Positions 13,265 through 26,040 of a stretch of 64,000 nt of DNA are shown here, piece after piece (position 1 is the stretch's first letter; each line of letters starts with the position of its first letter). The DNA lies in the NCBI GenBank assembly GCA_021613375.1, contig CM038702.1:23337849-23401848 (forward strand), read 5' to 3'. The notes beneath the pieces were generated by a model. It did not search any database. It worked only from the letters and a program-made list of their open reading frames with translations, and was not told where the DNA came from. This stretch comes from Megaleporinus macrocephalus. Lineage: Eukaryota > Chordata > Actinopteri > Characiformes > Anostomidae. A program made the position numbers and the translations under genes.

Positions 13265-13550
13265 TAATAAGGTTTTGCTTTCATTTAGAGCATTTAGGGA
13301 CGGGTGATTAATAATACGAAAAGTAAATGCAAGAAACGATAAAGCTCTTGGGATCCAGCCGTTATAATGACCACCTTCACCTGCTCGCATCAGGAATCCA
13401 AGTTCAGCAGCAAACAAAGAAAGTGATCTAAAAAGTAGAAAACAAGAATTAACATTGGTTTTGCTTTTCACCACTAGAGACGCTCTTGGCGCGTAAAGGG
13501 GTGAAGTTTGATGCTGACCTCGCAACATTTCTTATAGACTGGTAAGAACT
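13265..13550 (+). repeat. Dispersed repeat, copy 1 (partner 62470-62710)
   Basis: Positions 13447-13548 align with 62588-62693. Both carry 'attaacattgg', a 'caccnctngaga' block, a 'ctngcaa' block and a terminal 'agactggtaag' word, and both precede a similar purine-rich stretch. The minus frames of 107 residues here and 129 residues at 62431-62820 fall within or beside these copies. They do not encode the same peptide, so I do not treat either as a gene. Confidence 0.65.
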
Positions 13551-13739
13551 GAAGAGAGAGGAAGCTGGACTGTGCGTTTTCTGGTGATACATTGCCCCCT
13601 ATTGCTTGGAGTATGAATTCAACAAGTTGTGTCATCTTACAAAATTTCCCTTTCTTTTTATTTCCTCATTGTCATCATCATGTATCACATGGTTTCTACT
13701 GGTCTATTCATCATGAACTGTTCATACAGTGTCACAGAT

Positions 13740-14070
13740 TTCCAGGAGCGTTTATCAGTTTCAGTTTCACAAACCATGTTAAGAACAGCTGCCCTAAAGG
13801 AACATTCTGTTATCTGCTTTACATCAAGCCTATATTAGCACATCTGTCAGGAACTAGTTAAGCTGAGGTTTCTGCCATCAGATATTTATCAGTCTGTGCA
13901 TTCTAGGATGTCAGTAGTTTCTAAAGTGATGCCTCAGTTGAGTCTTTTTAATATTTTGTCACAACTGAGCATCTGTAAACAACATGCTGGCTTGTAAGTG
14001 TTGTATGCTATATCTTAGCTCAAGCATCATCATCTTTTAGATGACAAACAACATGAGTCTCGGTCTTACG
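13740..14070 (+). repeat. Direct duplication, copy 2 (partner 12030-12340)
   Basis: Second copy of the direct duplication. The core is at about 13785-13995. Relative to copy 1 it has extra bases after 'cctcagttgagtc' ('tttttaatattttgtc'), so one copy has had an insertion or the other a deletion. No coding frame is preserved between the copies. Confidence 0.8.
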
Positions 14071-17000
14071 CACACACACAACACAACACACACTTAACCG
14101 CACCTATTAATAGTAAAGCTGTTGGCAGGAAAAGATGTACTTCTCCTATGTGAGCTTAACCTGTTTTAAACTTGTTTTCATTTCAAACAGACAAACTGTT
14201 TGGATATGCAACATGAATTGGCACTTCAAACATTAATTCAGTTCTTTGCAACTGTAATCACTTCATCTAGAGTTGTAAAATCATACATAGTGGCTACATC
14301 TTTTAAATGTTCTTGTGCTAATGTGTATATAAGTAGATGCATATGAAAGTGCTATGTAGGTTTTAATGAACAATATCAAATAGGTATCATAATTTAATGT
14401 ATCATCAATAATGTATACCTACAAAGACTAAAATATGCAACCAGATTAACTGCCATGCATTCATGTCTACGTTGGTGATAGTAGAGTGAATCAACATGTG
14501 AAGCGTTCTGTGCGCTACCAAGTTTCTTATCGCTGTATAGAAGAAGCTGTTGTCTTTATTGTTGCACGCAAACATTGTACTTTGGCCCACGATTTGGTTA
14601 GTTGCATTACTATTCAGACTACAGACTACATTTTGTAGATTTTAGATGATTTCGTAGATGTTCTTCACAAAGCATGTTGAATGTGTGATATCACACAGAG
14701 ACTCTATAATAATGAAGGGGAGGAGAACAATGTTAGATGTTATACAGTCATGAAAGGGTAACTAGCTTGGTACACTTAATTTGCCATGCATGCTACTGCG
14801 ATATGACCCCAACTGTGGCTGTCAGTGAGATATGTGTAGAAGAGTCTCTGTATATGTGCATCCTTTAACTATTTGTTTGCCGCAATCGGCACCCACTCCC
14901 TGTGACATCACTGTTGACATCATCAGTATGGCAGCATCTATGCATCCATACACCCACACAATTTAACCTCACAACATGTCTCTGTCTCTCTCTCTCTCTC
15001 TCTATCTATGTCTCGCTTGTTCTGAGGAAGACAGTAGCAGTAGTGCCGGTGAGCCACTTCACACACCTCTTCGCCCCCTCACCGCCCTCTCCCTCTCTCT
15101 TTCTCTTTCTCTCTTTCACAGGAAGTTGTGGGCACGCACCGGCACCGTAGTGATGGCACTCATCTCCCTCTGAAAATGGTGTTACGTTTCTTTGACACTT
15201 GTGTGGTTTGATATACCTTTAATGTTGTTGTTTTTTTTTTTGAAACACAAATAACTTTTTCCTGTTCCAGTTTGTGTTAGCAGGTGGACAGGATGGAGCT
15301 CATACACTCTAATAGCGGCAGAAGTACATATTAAACTGACATCAGATCGGATATATAATAATAACCATGATTATGTAAGCAGAAAAGACCTGACCTGTCA
15401 CTGAAAGTTTCTTTTTTTGCAGTGCAATGAAACTGACGCTGTATAGCCCCCTACACTTCCTGTTGTGTATTACAACCTCTCAGAATGACCAGAAGTAAAT
15501 GTGTCATAAAACATTATACTGCTAATCAGAACTGCTAATCAGAACTGCTAAGCAGTAAAATATAGTTGTACATGTACACAAATGCATATATATTAAACTG
15601 GGTTAAGAAAATGTGTGAGGTACATATGTGTGTGTGTGTGTTTTACATTGTGGTGTTCGGTCGGCATTGGAAAATATACACTTGATGTGCTTCTATATAT
15701 GCGTATGATTTTTAGTACTTTTTTAGCACTGTCTCCGGGCATATCTATAAATAAAAACGCAATATGTACACATCATAAACCATCATCAATTTTACATTAG
15801 ACTGATACATAGACTGATACAGCCTATCAAGCAGAAAACATGTACATTCTGTTCACCAGACCATCTTCTTTAGTTAGCTTGCTAGCTAAGCTAGCTAACT
15901 TTAGCAGCAACTAGCAAAGGCTAGTGAGTTCTTAAGATGTTTCTGACTGTAAACCCACATCTACACTTGTCAGGCTTGTAGGTCAGACAAGGGCTGACAA
16001 AGATAGCTAGCTGGTTAACACTACAGCTAAGACTAGCTATGTTTGTCCTAGCTGGGCAACACAGAAAAGGTGCTAACAACCAAAATACTAAAGTTTTCAT
16101 CACAGTCATCTTAAATTACACATAAACGTTATTTTTCCAACTTCACTGAGACTATAGCCTCTCACATTACATCTTTCAGTGGGAAACGGTGATTTTCATC
16201 CTGCTGTTGTTTTTCTTAGTTTGCTGCTACATTATTTCTCTGTAACTCTCCCATAAGCACTGCCCAGCATACTCACCCGATTTACTGACATTGTCTGCAT
16301 CAGTGCTGTGCTTTGCTCATATGATGCTTCAGATGTTAAAATCTTTACAGGGCAACAGCCAATCATCTTAACATACAGTGCACAAGAAGCTGGACTTCAG
16401 GCTGGAACTGCAGGTGGCCAGAGAGGTCAAAAGTATTAACAGCACAGTGTGAATCAGCCTGAACATGTTTATGACACCACTACTTATATTATGAACTTAT
16501 ACTTATACTACTTATACCACTTATATTATGAAAAGCACAGTAGTCCATCACAAAATAGTGATAGATGTTGTTAATTGTTTATGTTAATAAACAAATAAAC
16601 GAGCAGAGTAAGAGCTCAATTATGTTCACACATGAAAGAAATCATAAAAATTCAGCAAACAGGACAGCAAAAATATTGAACCAGTCAGAGGCTAATAACA
16701 GCAGACACATCACAACTGCTAATAACTAATAACCACCGTGGCAACTCATGTGTACCCTGTCAGTTATGTTGAAAAAAAAATGCAAAACACACACTCACAC
16801 ATACACATACACACACGCACACACAGGGTGATATTCCCTCGTTCCACTCCACACCTCTCCGAAAGTGATGACAGATTAAGGGGATTTCATTTCATGGCAG
16901 AGGCTCCAGGCCAAAGTGCAGGCCAGACCCATCCCCCTAACACACACACACACGTGCGCACACACACTTCGCTGGGCTAATCCCAAAGCAGTACAATGGA

Positions 17001-17330
17001 CCAGCCTGGGCTCACTTTCTTCCCCATTTTGGATTTACACTCATTTATACAGGAGAGTGTGTGTATGTGTGTTTGAAACCAGGGAATGAATATAACACAT
17101 TTAAAAAAATGTGGGATAGTTTGAAATTGTATATTAAAAGCTGTGATTTGTAAACCAGACAAGTGATCCATTGACTTGATTTAGACTGTATTTTTAAATG
17201 AATTAAACATAGTACATTTAAAAATACAGTCTAAAAGAAACTGTGTTGATGTACACTACATATTATAAACTGTAGAGCCAGCCTTTCTAATTATGGAATT
17301 TCGCCACTTTAAGATGTACCCACTGCAAAC
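14071..17330. other. Mostly unique non-coding stretch with short repeats
   Basis: No gene recognised. Contents include CT tracts at about 14980-15003 and 15086-15118, a 12-bp direct repeat unit ('agaactgctaat') at about 15527-15550, and a TAGC/GCTA-rich near-palindromic patch at about 15875-15925 and 15995-16045. There are CA-rich tracts at about 16785-16825 and 16940-16968. Positions 16828-17000 are a compact unique block between CA tracts and may be conserved. Confidence 0.5.
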
Positions 17331-17335
17331 ACAGG

Positions 17336-17655
17336 TGATCAATTGTGCACACATAGCTTTTATAATCTCCATAGTAAAGCACAACTCTGGAGCAGGTGTA
17401 CATGAGCCTCAGGTCACCATACCCTATGCCAAGCGTCGGCTAGAGGGGGTATAAAACTCATCTCTAAAATGCTGAAGCTACGTCCACTCCCTTTGGGATG
17501 AATTGGAATAATTCAGAACAGATCATCCAACATCATTAGATGACCTCAGTAATGCTCTTGGGGCTAAATGCAATCAAATCCTCAAAGCATGTGTTCCGAC
17601 ATCAAGAGACATTTTTTTTTTAAGTCTAGAGGCTGTTACTATATAAACTGTATAA
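17336..17655 (+). mobile_element. Internally deleted, decayed Tc1-like transposon
   Basis: Three separated words follow the order of a fish Tc1-like element. They are a 5' 'ataatctccatag' block (about 17361), a mid-element 'atgccaagcgtcggct' block (about 17425), and a C-terminal transposase block beginning 'ctttgggatgaattgg' (about 17492). The last corresponds to the region just after the DDE motif's final acidic residue. Most of the transposase is missing and the rest is not open. Confidence 0.7.
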
Positions 17656-19120
17656 TAAAACCCTACATTTCTGAAGACACTGATAGTATAAATTACTTTA
17701 TCTTAGCAAAATGAGTACATTTGAGCTTATGATGCTATTTTTCTCACATTTTTACAAATTTTGTGGTTGCTCAAAACCAAAAAAAAAGCTGCTAAAACTA
17801 GTTTTTAAACACCATAATCAAACATAGACATTCAACCTACCACCTAGATCAATCACAGGAACAACAAATCTATAAAATCGAATAGAAAAACTACATGGAG
17901 TGTGAAAAGTATACGGATATATGTCTGGACTTTCTTTAAAGTTATTAAAGTTCAATAAGAAAGCATCAAAGAAACCACCAAGAAGTACAAAAGTCTGGTA
18001 GAAGTTCAAAAAAAGACACTTGAACTCAGACAGAGCAGCAAAACAAAAAAAATTAGAATAGCGTATCTTACCTAAAAATTACTAACATGTTTCAACACAT
18101 TTCAGAGGAAATGATGTATGGCTAATCTTGGCACTGTTATACCAAAGATAATGCAACATACAAACATGCTAGTAGAAAACCCACTTGTAGCATTTCCTCT
18201 CACACTGCCAGTTGCATAACAAAAATATTTTTTATCGACTTATATTAAATATTAAACGGTTCATATTACAATTAGGGGATATTTCGGAATTATAATACAT
18301 TAATTTAAAGACAGATTAGCTTCAATTTTGAGGAAGTATTAATAGTTATCATCCAAAACCTGGTTAAACAAGATGTGCTGGCAGTGGCTTTGCCCAAATC
18401 TTTGAGAGAGATGGAGAAAACAGAAGGAAAGCTTAAACCAAAGCCATGTCCTTCTAACCAGCTCAAAGGAGACCAACCAGTTATGATGTGTACCTTTTTG
18501 TATACAGTGTACAGTAATTATTAGTAATACATTTATAGAATAAGAGAAAAACATTCATGACTACGAATACACGTTAACATAACAATTTTTCACAGTAACT
18601 ACTACTGCTGGTGTTTATTCAGGAAACATTCACTTACTGTAAGATAAACTAGTGCTTTTGAAAAGTGGAGGTATATGCTTTTGATAGGACAGGATATAGT
18701 AGTACATTTAACGATGCATAAGGATATCCAACAGTTTGATATGGACATGTTTAGCTATGCTGTCTCTTTCTGTCACCTTCACTCTTTAACCTTCTGTCCC
18801 TGACTGAGAGCTAACGCACCAGTAAACAGTAGCTACACAAAAAACTGACACACTGCTCTTTCCATAAGGGCTTCTGACTGCAGTTCTTGGAAAGAGGGAT
18901 GAGTGCGTGCTTTCACCAGTTATACAGAGACATTCACACGTGTACACAATATGCACAATATGTAATACTTAATGACTTATTTAAGACAAACCACATTGGT
19001 CACTGCCTGAAGTTCAAACTCTACAACAGTTACAGAAGCTTAAGGATCAGAAGCTTATATATCTTCTTATAGGTACCAAGTTATGCATCAACCATTAAAC
19101 AGCTTTTTAAAAATAACAAT
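17656..19120. other. Unique AT-rich non-coding stretch
   Basis: Nothing recognised. The short minus frames here, 63 and 71 residues, show no domain. Confidence 0.5.
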
Positions 19121-19124
19121 GTCC

Positions 19125-19535
19125 CCAAGACTGTAGTCTATCTGTTTCTTCGCATACTTTATTAGTTTCCTTGCACCCTGTTCTTTAATGGTCAGTACCC
19201 ACACACGACCACTACAGAGGACCTATTATTTTGGGTGGTGTATACTTCTCAGCACTGTAGCAACACTAAAGTGGTGGTGACGTGTTAGTGTGTGTTCTGC
19301 TGGCACGAGTGGATCAGACACAGCAGTGCTGCTAGAGTTTTTAAACACTGTGTCCACTCAATGTCCACTCACTGACTACTCAGTAAGATGGACCTACCTG
19401 GTTAGATGCTGCCTACTTAGTGACACTAAGGTGTTTATAGACTCCAGCAGCACTACTGTGTCTGATCCACTTGTAACAGCACAACACATTCTACTCACAC
19501 AACACATTGAAGAACAGGGTGAAAACAAGAACAAG
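19125..19535. mobile_element. Foldback element, copy A (truncated)
   Basis: Contains the arm core 'gagtggatcagacacagcag' and downstream its inverted counterpart 'ctgtgtctgatccac'. It also has the outer 'gttctttaatggtcag' word and the inverted outer 'gaagaacagggtgaaa' word. It belongs with the copies at 27784-28519, 32705-33015 and 41568-41915. The outermost termini are missing or unrecognisable. The frames within it are incidental. Confidence 0.8.
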
Positions 19536-21345
19536 TTAAATAAAAACACTACCTCAATTTGACAACTATTTTTAAAAAAATCAGTGTTTCCCATTAAAAG
19601 TAGACCAGCATGTCTACCTTTAGCATCTTGTTTCTATTTTTTTTCAGACAAGGAAAAACACTTGTCTTTCATAGTCAATCAGTCAAGCTAAAAGGTAACA
19701 TTATCATTCCACAAACTCAAAGATAAGTAAATGTGTGAAGTGAACAGCTGTGAAGGATTTCCATGGCTAGCTGCTAATAATACAATTACCTTGCTAACTT
19801 GCTAGCTAACTAGTAAGTAAACAAAAGGAAGCTGCACAGTTATCACACTATGCGGAACTTGCTTCAAGCCTGGCATGCATTGTCTGAGTAAAATGAAGAG
19901 TACTGGTTTTCATTGGACACAAGCTACCAATAGTAGCTAATCTTATAGTCTATCTTTTCTGTAATAGCATAAGGTAGCAAAACTGGCAAATGCTGATTAA
20001 ATTTGTGTTGTGGATGTTGTAGTCAGGTCATTTAATCCACAAACAGAAGCTACTCTCGTCACTGAATTAAGTCCAGTAGGCCTGTCAGGTCTCTTCTCAA
20101 GTTACGAGACACTTCGTTCCTGCATGAACAGCATTATTTGATTTCACTCTTAATCTGATCAGCATCCTGATAATGCATTTTTGTGGACTCACAGAGACAT
20201 TATACATACACACGCTATCCCACTTGTGGTTTAATTTTTGTGCCAACAGTTGCTTCGGTTGGTGGATTGAATGAAACATTGCCAAAAGGAGAAATAAAAT
20301 AGGAAACTACAGCCTAGAAGGTAATTTAATCATGGTCCTGTACAGTAGCTAGCTGGGTTAACGCAAAGGCCTTGATGGCAGGTATCATCTGGTTATGGAG
20401 CTGTAAGTTAAGGGATGTTGGTTTATGATAGTTGATAACTCTGAGAATGCTTATATACTTACATTACATTTACATTTGGTATGAACACCAAGTCTTTGTT
20501 TTAATGTAAAAAAAATTAATTTTAAATGTAAAATCTGTTTTCTCTTTCTGCAAAACTAGACTGTTTACATAATAACTCTGCATCAAATTCCAAGTAATAA
20601 GTAAATTAATAAAACATTCCTACTTCTACTTACTTACACAAATGGAGTATGACTGGAAGGTGTCAACAGCATTTATCAGATTTTCTCCACTTTTTTTTAA
20701 AAGAGCTATGAATGAAAAACCTTTAAGGAACATTCTAGAAATTACTAAATTTCTGTAAAATCAAACCATTAACTGTCATTCAGAGTGGTTTGCTGAAGTT
20801 CTAGAGACACTTACTGAGCCATAAGTGTTCACACTGATGGTGACAGAAACCAGACGTCTGAAATGATGCATGCCATTTACAAACATAGATTTATAGATTT
20901 ATCATTATATACAGATTTATAGACTTATAGATTACAGATTTATCACTATTTTACCATCATCAGCTTTACATATAGCAACCTAGATAACGCATGTAGCTTT
21001 AGCTTGGTTTTGGACTAAAATAAATAAAATGGCTATATTTGTGGTGTAGACTTTGCATCTCCTGGTTTATAATTATGCATTTTGTTAAAAAAAAACACTA
21101 CAAAAAAAAAAAACAATATGCTTGTGCCTGTAGTCATATGGGGAAGCAGTAGAGGTGGTGTCAAATGGGCTTGGCTGACCTCCTTTAAAGGTACCATGAG
21201 GAATGTAGGCTTTTGTGCCAACCCTTAATAGAATCACTTAGCTCGGCTCACAAAGTTTTCCATGGAGCTTTTAAATATAAGGAACAGGTGTGCTAGCTTA
21301 GGGTCAAAATGAAAGCCCACAGGAGTGTGCCACTTCGGGAGAAAC
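19536..21345. other. Unique AT-rich non-coding stretch
   Basis: No gene recognised. It contains a short TAGC-rich patch at about 19768-19815 and a short array of 'atagatttatag'-like words at about 20885-20945. Confidence 0.5.
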
Positions 21346-21565
21346 ATTCAAGATTCAAGAGTTTTATTGTCATATGTACAGCAGAACAGACAGTTACACT
21401 GTACAATGAAATTCTTACTTTGCTGCTCCTCCATTCACCAATAGATAAGATAACAAATAAAAGAAATAAAAAATATATATACAAAATATACAAAGTATAA
21501 CAATATAAGTTGAAGTAGATAAAAATATTTTTATAGTTAAAGAATAAAAAATAAAAGTTATGTGT
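21340..21565 (-). repeat. LINE 3' end, antisense (copy 1)
   Basis: On the minus strand it ends in two 'cttgaat' tail units preceded by 'caataaaactcttgaatctt'. Inside is an 'aagaatttcattgtacagtg' block. The first 100 bp or so are nearly identical to 50014-50110, which continues into LINE coding sequence. This copy is truncated to 3' UTR only. Confidence 0.75.
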
Positions 21566-23670
21566 GCTTTTATGTGCACATGGCCTACCTGCACTTGGCT
21601 AGTCACTGTTCCAGTGATTCCTGACTCATTCCTTTAGGACAATTGTCTACAGGATTTTTTGTTTTACTACTAACATTCCACACTTGATCAACCCATCGAT
21701 TATTAAAGCTGCAGATTGGATTAGTATAGTTTGGAGGACATTGCATAGCTAAAAACAGCTGTAGACAGCTTAAAATATTACATTATTAAACCACTCAACA
21801 CAGTTTGAGGCAGGTATGTGATGCCTTATGCTTATAGCTTGCACCATGCAAACTTGTAAGCTTCCATTACTTGTAAGTACTATTAGCCTCAAAGATCCTG
21901 TGTAGGCTTCAAACAATATTGTAGCATCTTGACAAAAAAGAGACTTGGGAGACACGTCCCCTAATTAAGGGCAGCTTTCACTGCCATCGCCTCGCTGTGC
22001 CATCTATACCATTGTTTCTTTCATGGTCTTTCACCAAACTCTGTCTTATACTGTCTTTCTTGAAGTCATTTGAAGTGCCATTCCACTCCCTGTGGCAGGG
22101 ATGTGCTATTCCACTTCTGACACCAAATGAAGCACTGATGAAGAAAGGGACATGAGAGATGCCATGATTTCTACTACAAGAATGACTCCATACTAACAAT
22201 GTAGAAAAGGCACATAACACAGCCAGGAACGGTCACCACTAACCATAGCTCACAACCACTCTAAATAAACCCACAGCCTGACACAAAATAACACAATAAA
22301 CACATACCTCAAATTAGCAAACAACAACACCAACAGCACAAAACAACAATTAAAGTCCCTTTGATGGATAAGGGCTGGGGTGCGAGGCGTAGATACGTAT
22401 ACAACTCTGGAGCCCTTTCTGCGAACCAGTGCTAATGGCAGCTGAAAAAAAATCAGTAATGTTATGCTGCTTTCAATGGTGCTTCGTTATATATTCAGGA
22501 GTAAGAACAAATATAATCAGTGTTATTGTAAAGTTGTATATATAATTCTAAATGGTGAAGACTGAATCTAGTATGAAATGTCAGTGTGACTCAAAGAACT
22601 CACTTTGAATACAAGTTCCAAGAGTTACAATACATTGCCTCGCTCATTTATACCATTACTAGTACTAGGCAAAGTACTTATTTAGCAAAGGCTTTAGTCT
22701 GGAAGGGGAAACGTACAATGACTTCCATATAAACTTGCTCCTGTCACAGAGAGAAACAGAGAGAAGCAGAACGACAAAGACAGAGAGAGATGACCTAAAG
22801 ACTATTAGCAAACATTGAGAGTCATAAAAGAGCTCTTAAGGACTCAATAAAGAGACTGATGAAGTACGTAAACGTCTGTGTGTGTGTGTTTGTTGGTTCA
22901 TAGTAGTGTTTATGTTAACCCTTTATGGACTGACTTCATCTACAAACAATATCAACAGAAACAGGTAGTTTTTACACAGAATGTTTTTGCACTTATAAAG
23001 TCACATGGACTTGTCTTTTGTTTAGTTAATTCTTTATTTACAAAGGCAACAGGGCTGCTCACTTCCGCAACACACCATGGCAAACTTATTCTGAAAGATC
23101 TGTGTATCATAAGTCAGTTAGTAAAAAAACATTTCTTTAAAATGTTTTAGTGTTTAGTACTGTAGGCTTGCCCTGATAACTGACATAACTGTTTAGAAAT
23201 GCGTATTCTAATAGGCATATAAAGAGTGTTGCCAGGTTTGATTGAAGTTAGCTTTTTTTATTAACATTTGTGTTGTCATAGGGTCATGCAGGTGTCATGT
23301 AGTCATATGAAGAGTATCCTACAGTTAAGTGTTACCTAATGTTTGTTGCTACAGATGAGTGTACTGTGTTTTGGGATTGGTTAACGTAATCATTTGGTCA
23401 ATTTGAGAACATAGATGATACATTTAAAGAGGTCTACAGTGCATCATAGAGGAAATGGGTTTTGACTTAAAGGTGAATGTCTTAAAGGTCAAATGTTATA
23501 CATGACAAACAACCCTAAGAAACTGTAAAACTAGAAACCACATCACTTAAAGTTTAGGTTGAGGTATATATTGTGGTCTGTAAAGGGTTAAGAGAGCTCA
23601 GCCCTGACCTGCATGTAGATAGTCAGCCTTTATTTGCCCTAAGGATGTACATGTATGTTAACCAGGTATA
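21566..23670. other. Unique non-coding stretch
   Basis: No gene or clear transposon recognised. A short GA tract lies at about 22745-22795 and TG at about 22876-22890. Confidence 0.5.
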
Positions 23671-23833
23671 TGCCACATTGTGGGGACCAAAACCTGGTCA
23701 TATACTCACACCACACTGTGTCCCCACAATGTCAGGGTAAGGTTAGGATTAGGGCTAGGCTAGTAGTAGTTCTTGTTAAGGTTTAGGAAGTCAATGTAAG
23801 GGTCCTACAATTCACAGAAAAGTGTGTGTGTGT

Positions 23834-23876
<43 letters not shown>

Positions 23877-23880
23877 TGTG
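23671..23880 (+). repeat. 'TGTGGGGACC' dispersed repeat fused to (TG)n tract
   Basis: Starts 'ccacattgtggggaccaaaa', passes through 'gtaaggttaggattagggct' (the complement of CCTAA-like words) and runs straight into a TG tract at 23822-23880. An inverted copy lies at 39530-39760, again beside CA/TG tracts. Association of this repeat with dinucleotide tracts is visible at both sites. Confidence 0.75.
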
Positions 23881-25440
23881 CGCATGCATGTGTGTGTCAG
23901 TAAGTAAGTAAATGGTTTGGGATGTGTTTACCCTGAGGAAGGAAGCTGTCATTACTGTTTGCTTCTGGCCAGACGAACAACCCCGCCTTCAAATGATTGA
24001 CAGCAAGGGGAGGGCTTCTGAGAGTGCATTCAGCCAATGGTAAAGTCTTAATCTACAGCCTATTCACTACGATTAGTGTATTATTTAGTACTATTTGGTG
24101 CCATTTGTCATGGAGAGTAAAAAAACATACTAAATCATGTCCAGTACACTCTTACAATACCTTTCTATCTTTCTATGAAGCCACTCATTAGTTGTTTTTT
24201 TATCTTTTTATCATGACCCAATCTCTCTTACAGTGTCTACTGTTTCTTTATGATTCAACATAAGTCAAATGCAACATGTTTATTTATATAGAACTGTGCT
24301 ATATTTCACAGTGTTATATGCAATTTGTGTGCTCTTTTCTGCAAGCCTAATTCTGTTTATCTCTTACATTTCTTTTTTTGAACCTGCTATGACTCACATT
24401 AGGGTAATGTCCAGAAATATTGATTAGGGACCACGTCTGTTCTCTATTATACTGTTATATACAGTGCTTCTGATGTAGGGATGTTGGTTATGGGACAATC
24501 CTTCTATATCATTGTACTATATAGCGCACTAATTCTATACAGAGCTTGTAATCTTTCCAATAAAGGGAATAAAGACTAGGGATCATTTCAAGCACAACAC
24601 TGGACACAAGCCATACCCCATTAATAAGTGGTTTGTCTTAAGATTTTATTGTAGGCAATGTTTGTACAGATCAATTTCAGAGCATACATTTTCTTTGCTT
24701 GGTTATCAGATTCTTCTCAGTGATGGGAAACCTGTAAATAATGTTTTAAAGAACCATTTAAAACGATTCAACTTAGCACCAAAAAAGCTAAACTATTGTT
24801 TCTTTTGGCACTGGCACTATGCATAAGCTTTTTGCTAATAGTTTATATCAGCAGAATAAAATGAAATACAAAAACATAGAATCTCTGTAAGAATGACCAA
24901 TTGGAATTGTGGAGAAAAATATAAATATCTGTGCAAATATACTTTAGTAAAAGTAAAAAATAGTATTATAAAGAATGTTTGTGCATCTGATATAGTAAAT
25001 GTAGTTACTACCCACATATTCTTTTCAAATACAAAAACAATCAGTCACAGAATAATCACACGCTACCTGCTTGTTACAAATATAATGACTATACACATAA
25101 AAAGACACAGTTTGCTTCACCTATAGGATCAGGCAAATAGATGGACAACTTTTTTTTCTCTAGAGGACCTCAGCTCCTGCAGTTTGATTGACGTGCCATT
25201 TTGAGAGGGTGTCTGGTTTCACTGAGGCATTCTGGGAAGGAAAGCTTGCATTCCTGACCAGGTCATGAACTGCCCACCTTTCTTTTTCGTTTCCCCTCAT
25301 CCATCCCTATGGCCCTTCCCCCAGCCTTCCACCTCACGAAACCTTTTGATTCAGGAAGACCGCCACTATTAAAAAAGATACCACCACTAATGTTTAGCAA
25401 TGACTTCGTAAAAAACTTTGTTTTGTCAGAAATCAGCAAT
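23881..25440. other. Non-coding stretch with a possible conserved block
   Basis: No gene recognised. Positions 25155-25400 are unique, GC-balanced and distinct from the AT-rich flanks, so they are a possible conserved element. Positions 23950-24030 are similar in texture. Confidence 0.4.
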
Positions 25441-26040
25441 AGAATGCAGGGAGTCTACTATAGCATGCTTACTTTAGTATGGTGGTAAATTGTATGTAGA
25501 CATATAATAAAATATACATATGATATAAAAATATCATAAACCACACTTAACTATATAATATAGAAATGCACCATACCAATATATACTCTATAATGAAGAA
25601 AAATACTGTACGACAGTGTACCATAACGTCATTACATTTCAGAATATACTTTACTATACAATACCATAGCGCACTAATTTAATTTAGAAACATTTTAAGA
25701 GGCAGTACCACACTATGTTATGTAATATAGAATTATACTTCACCAGTGCTGAAACTGTCCTCAGGACTGGAATTAAAACAACTGTACTGTATTATATTGT
25801 ACATACTATACTATAGATTTCTTTAAATATGCTATCCTATACAATATAATTTTATAGTATATTATACCATATTCAATCTTGATGTAGACATGGTATATTG
25901 TATAGCACATGGTATTTAATAAAGGTATGGTATATTGAATAATACCATCATTATACTATATTGTACCATGCTACATTATTGAATATAGAAATAAACTATA
26001 ACATACTGTACATTGGCATGCTATATTTTATTATCATGCA
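25440..26040. repeat. AT-rich degenerate 'tatactata/taccata' region
   Basis: About 600 bp dominated by permutations of 'accata', 'tatactata', 'atatagaaat' and their complements, giving many short imperfect inverted repeats. Looks like a decayed minisatellite or AT-rich foldback sequence. No open frame. Confidence 0.6.

Noticed and set aside
15875..15925. Apparent perfect palindrome of GCTAGC words
   Set aside because: On base-by-base check the palindrome has mismatches; it is a TAGC-rich patch, and a similar one occurs near 19790.
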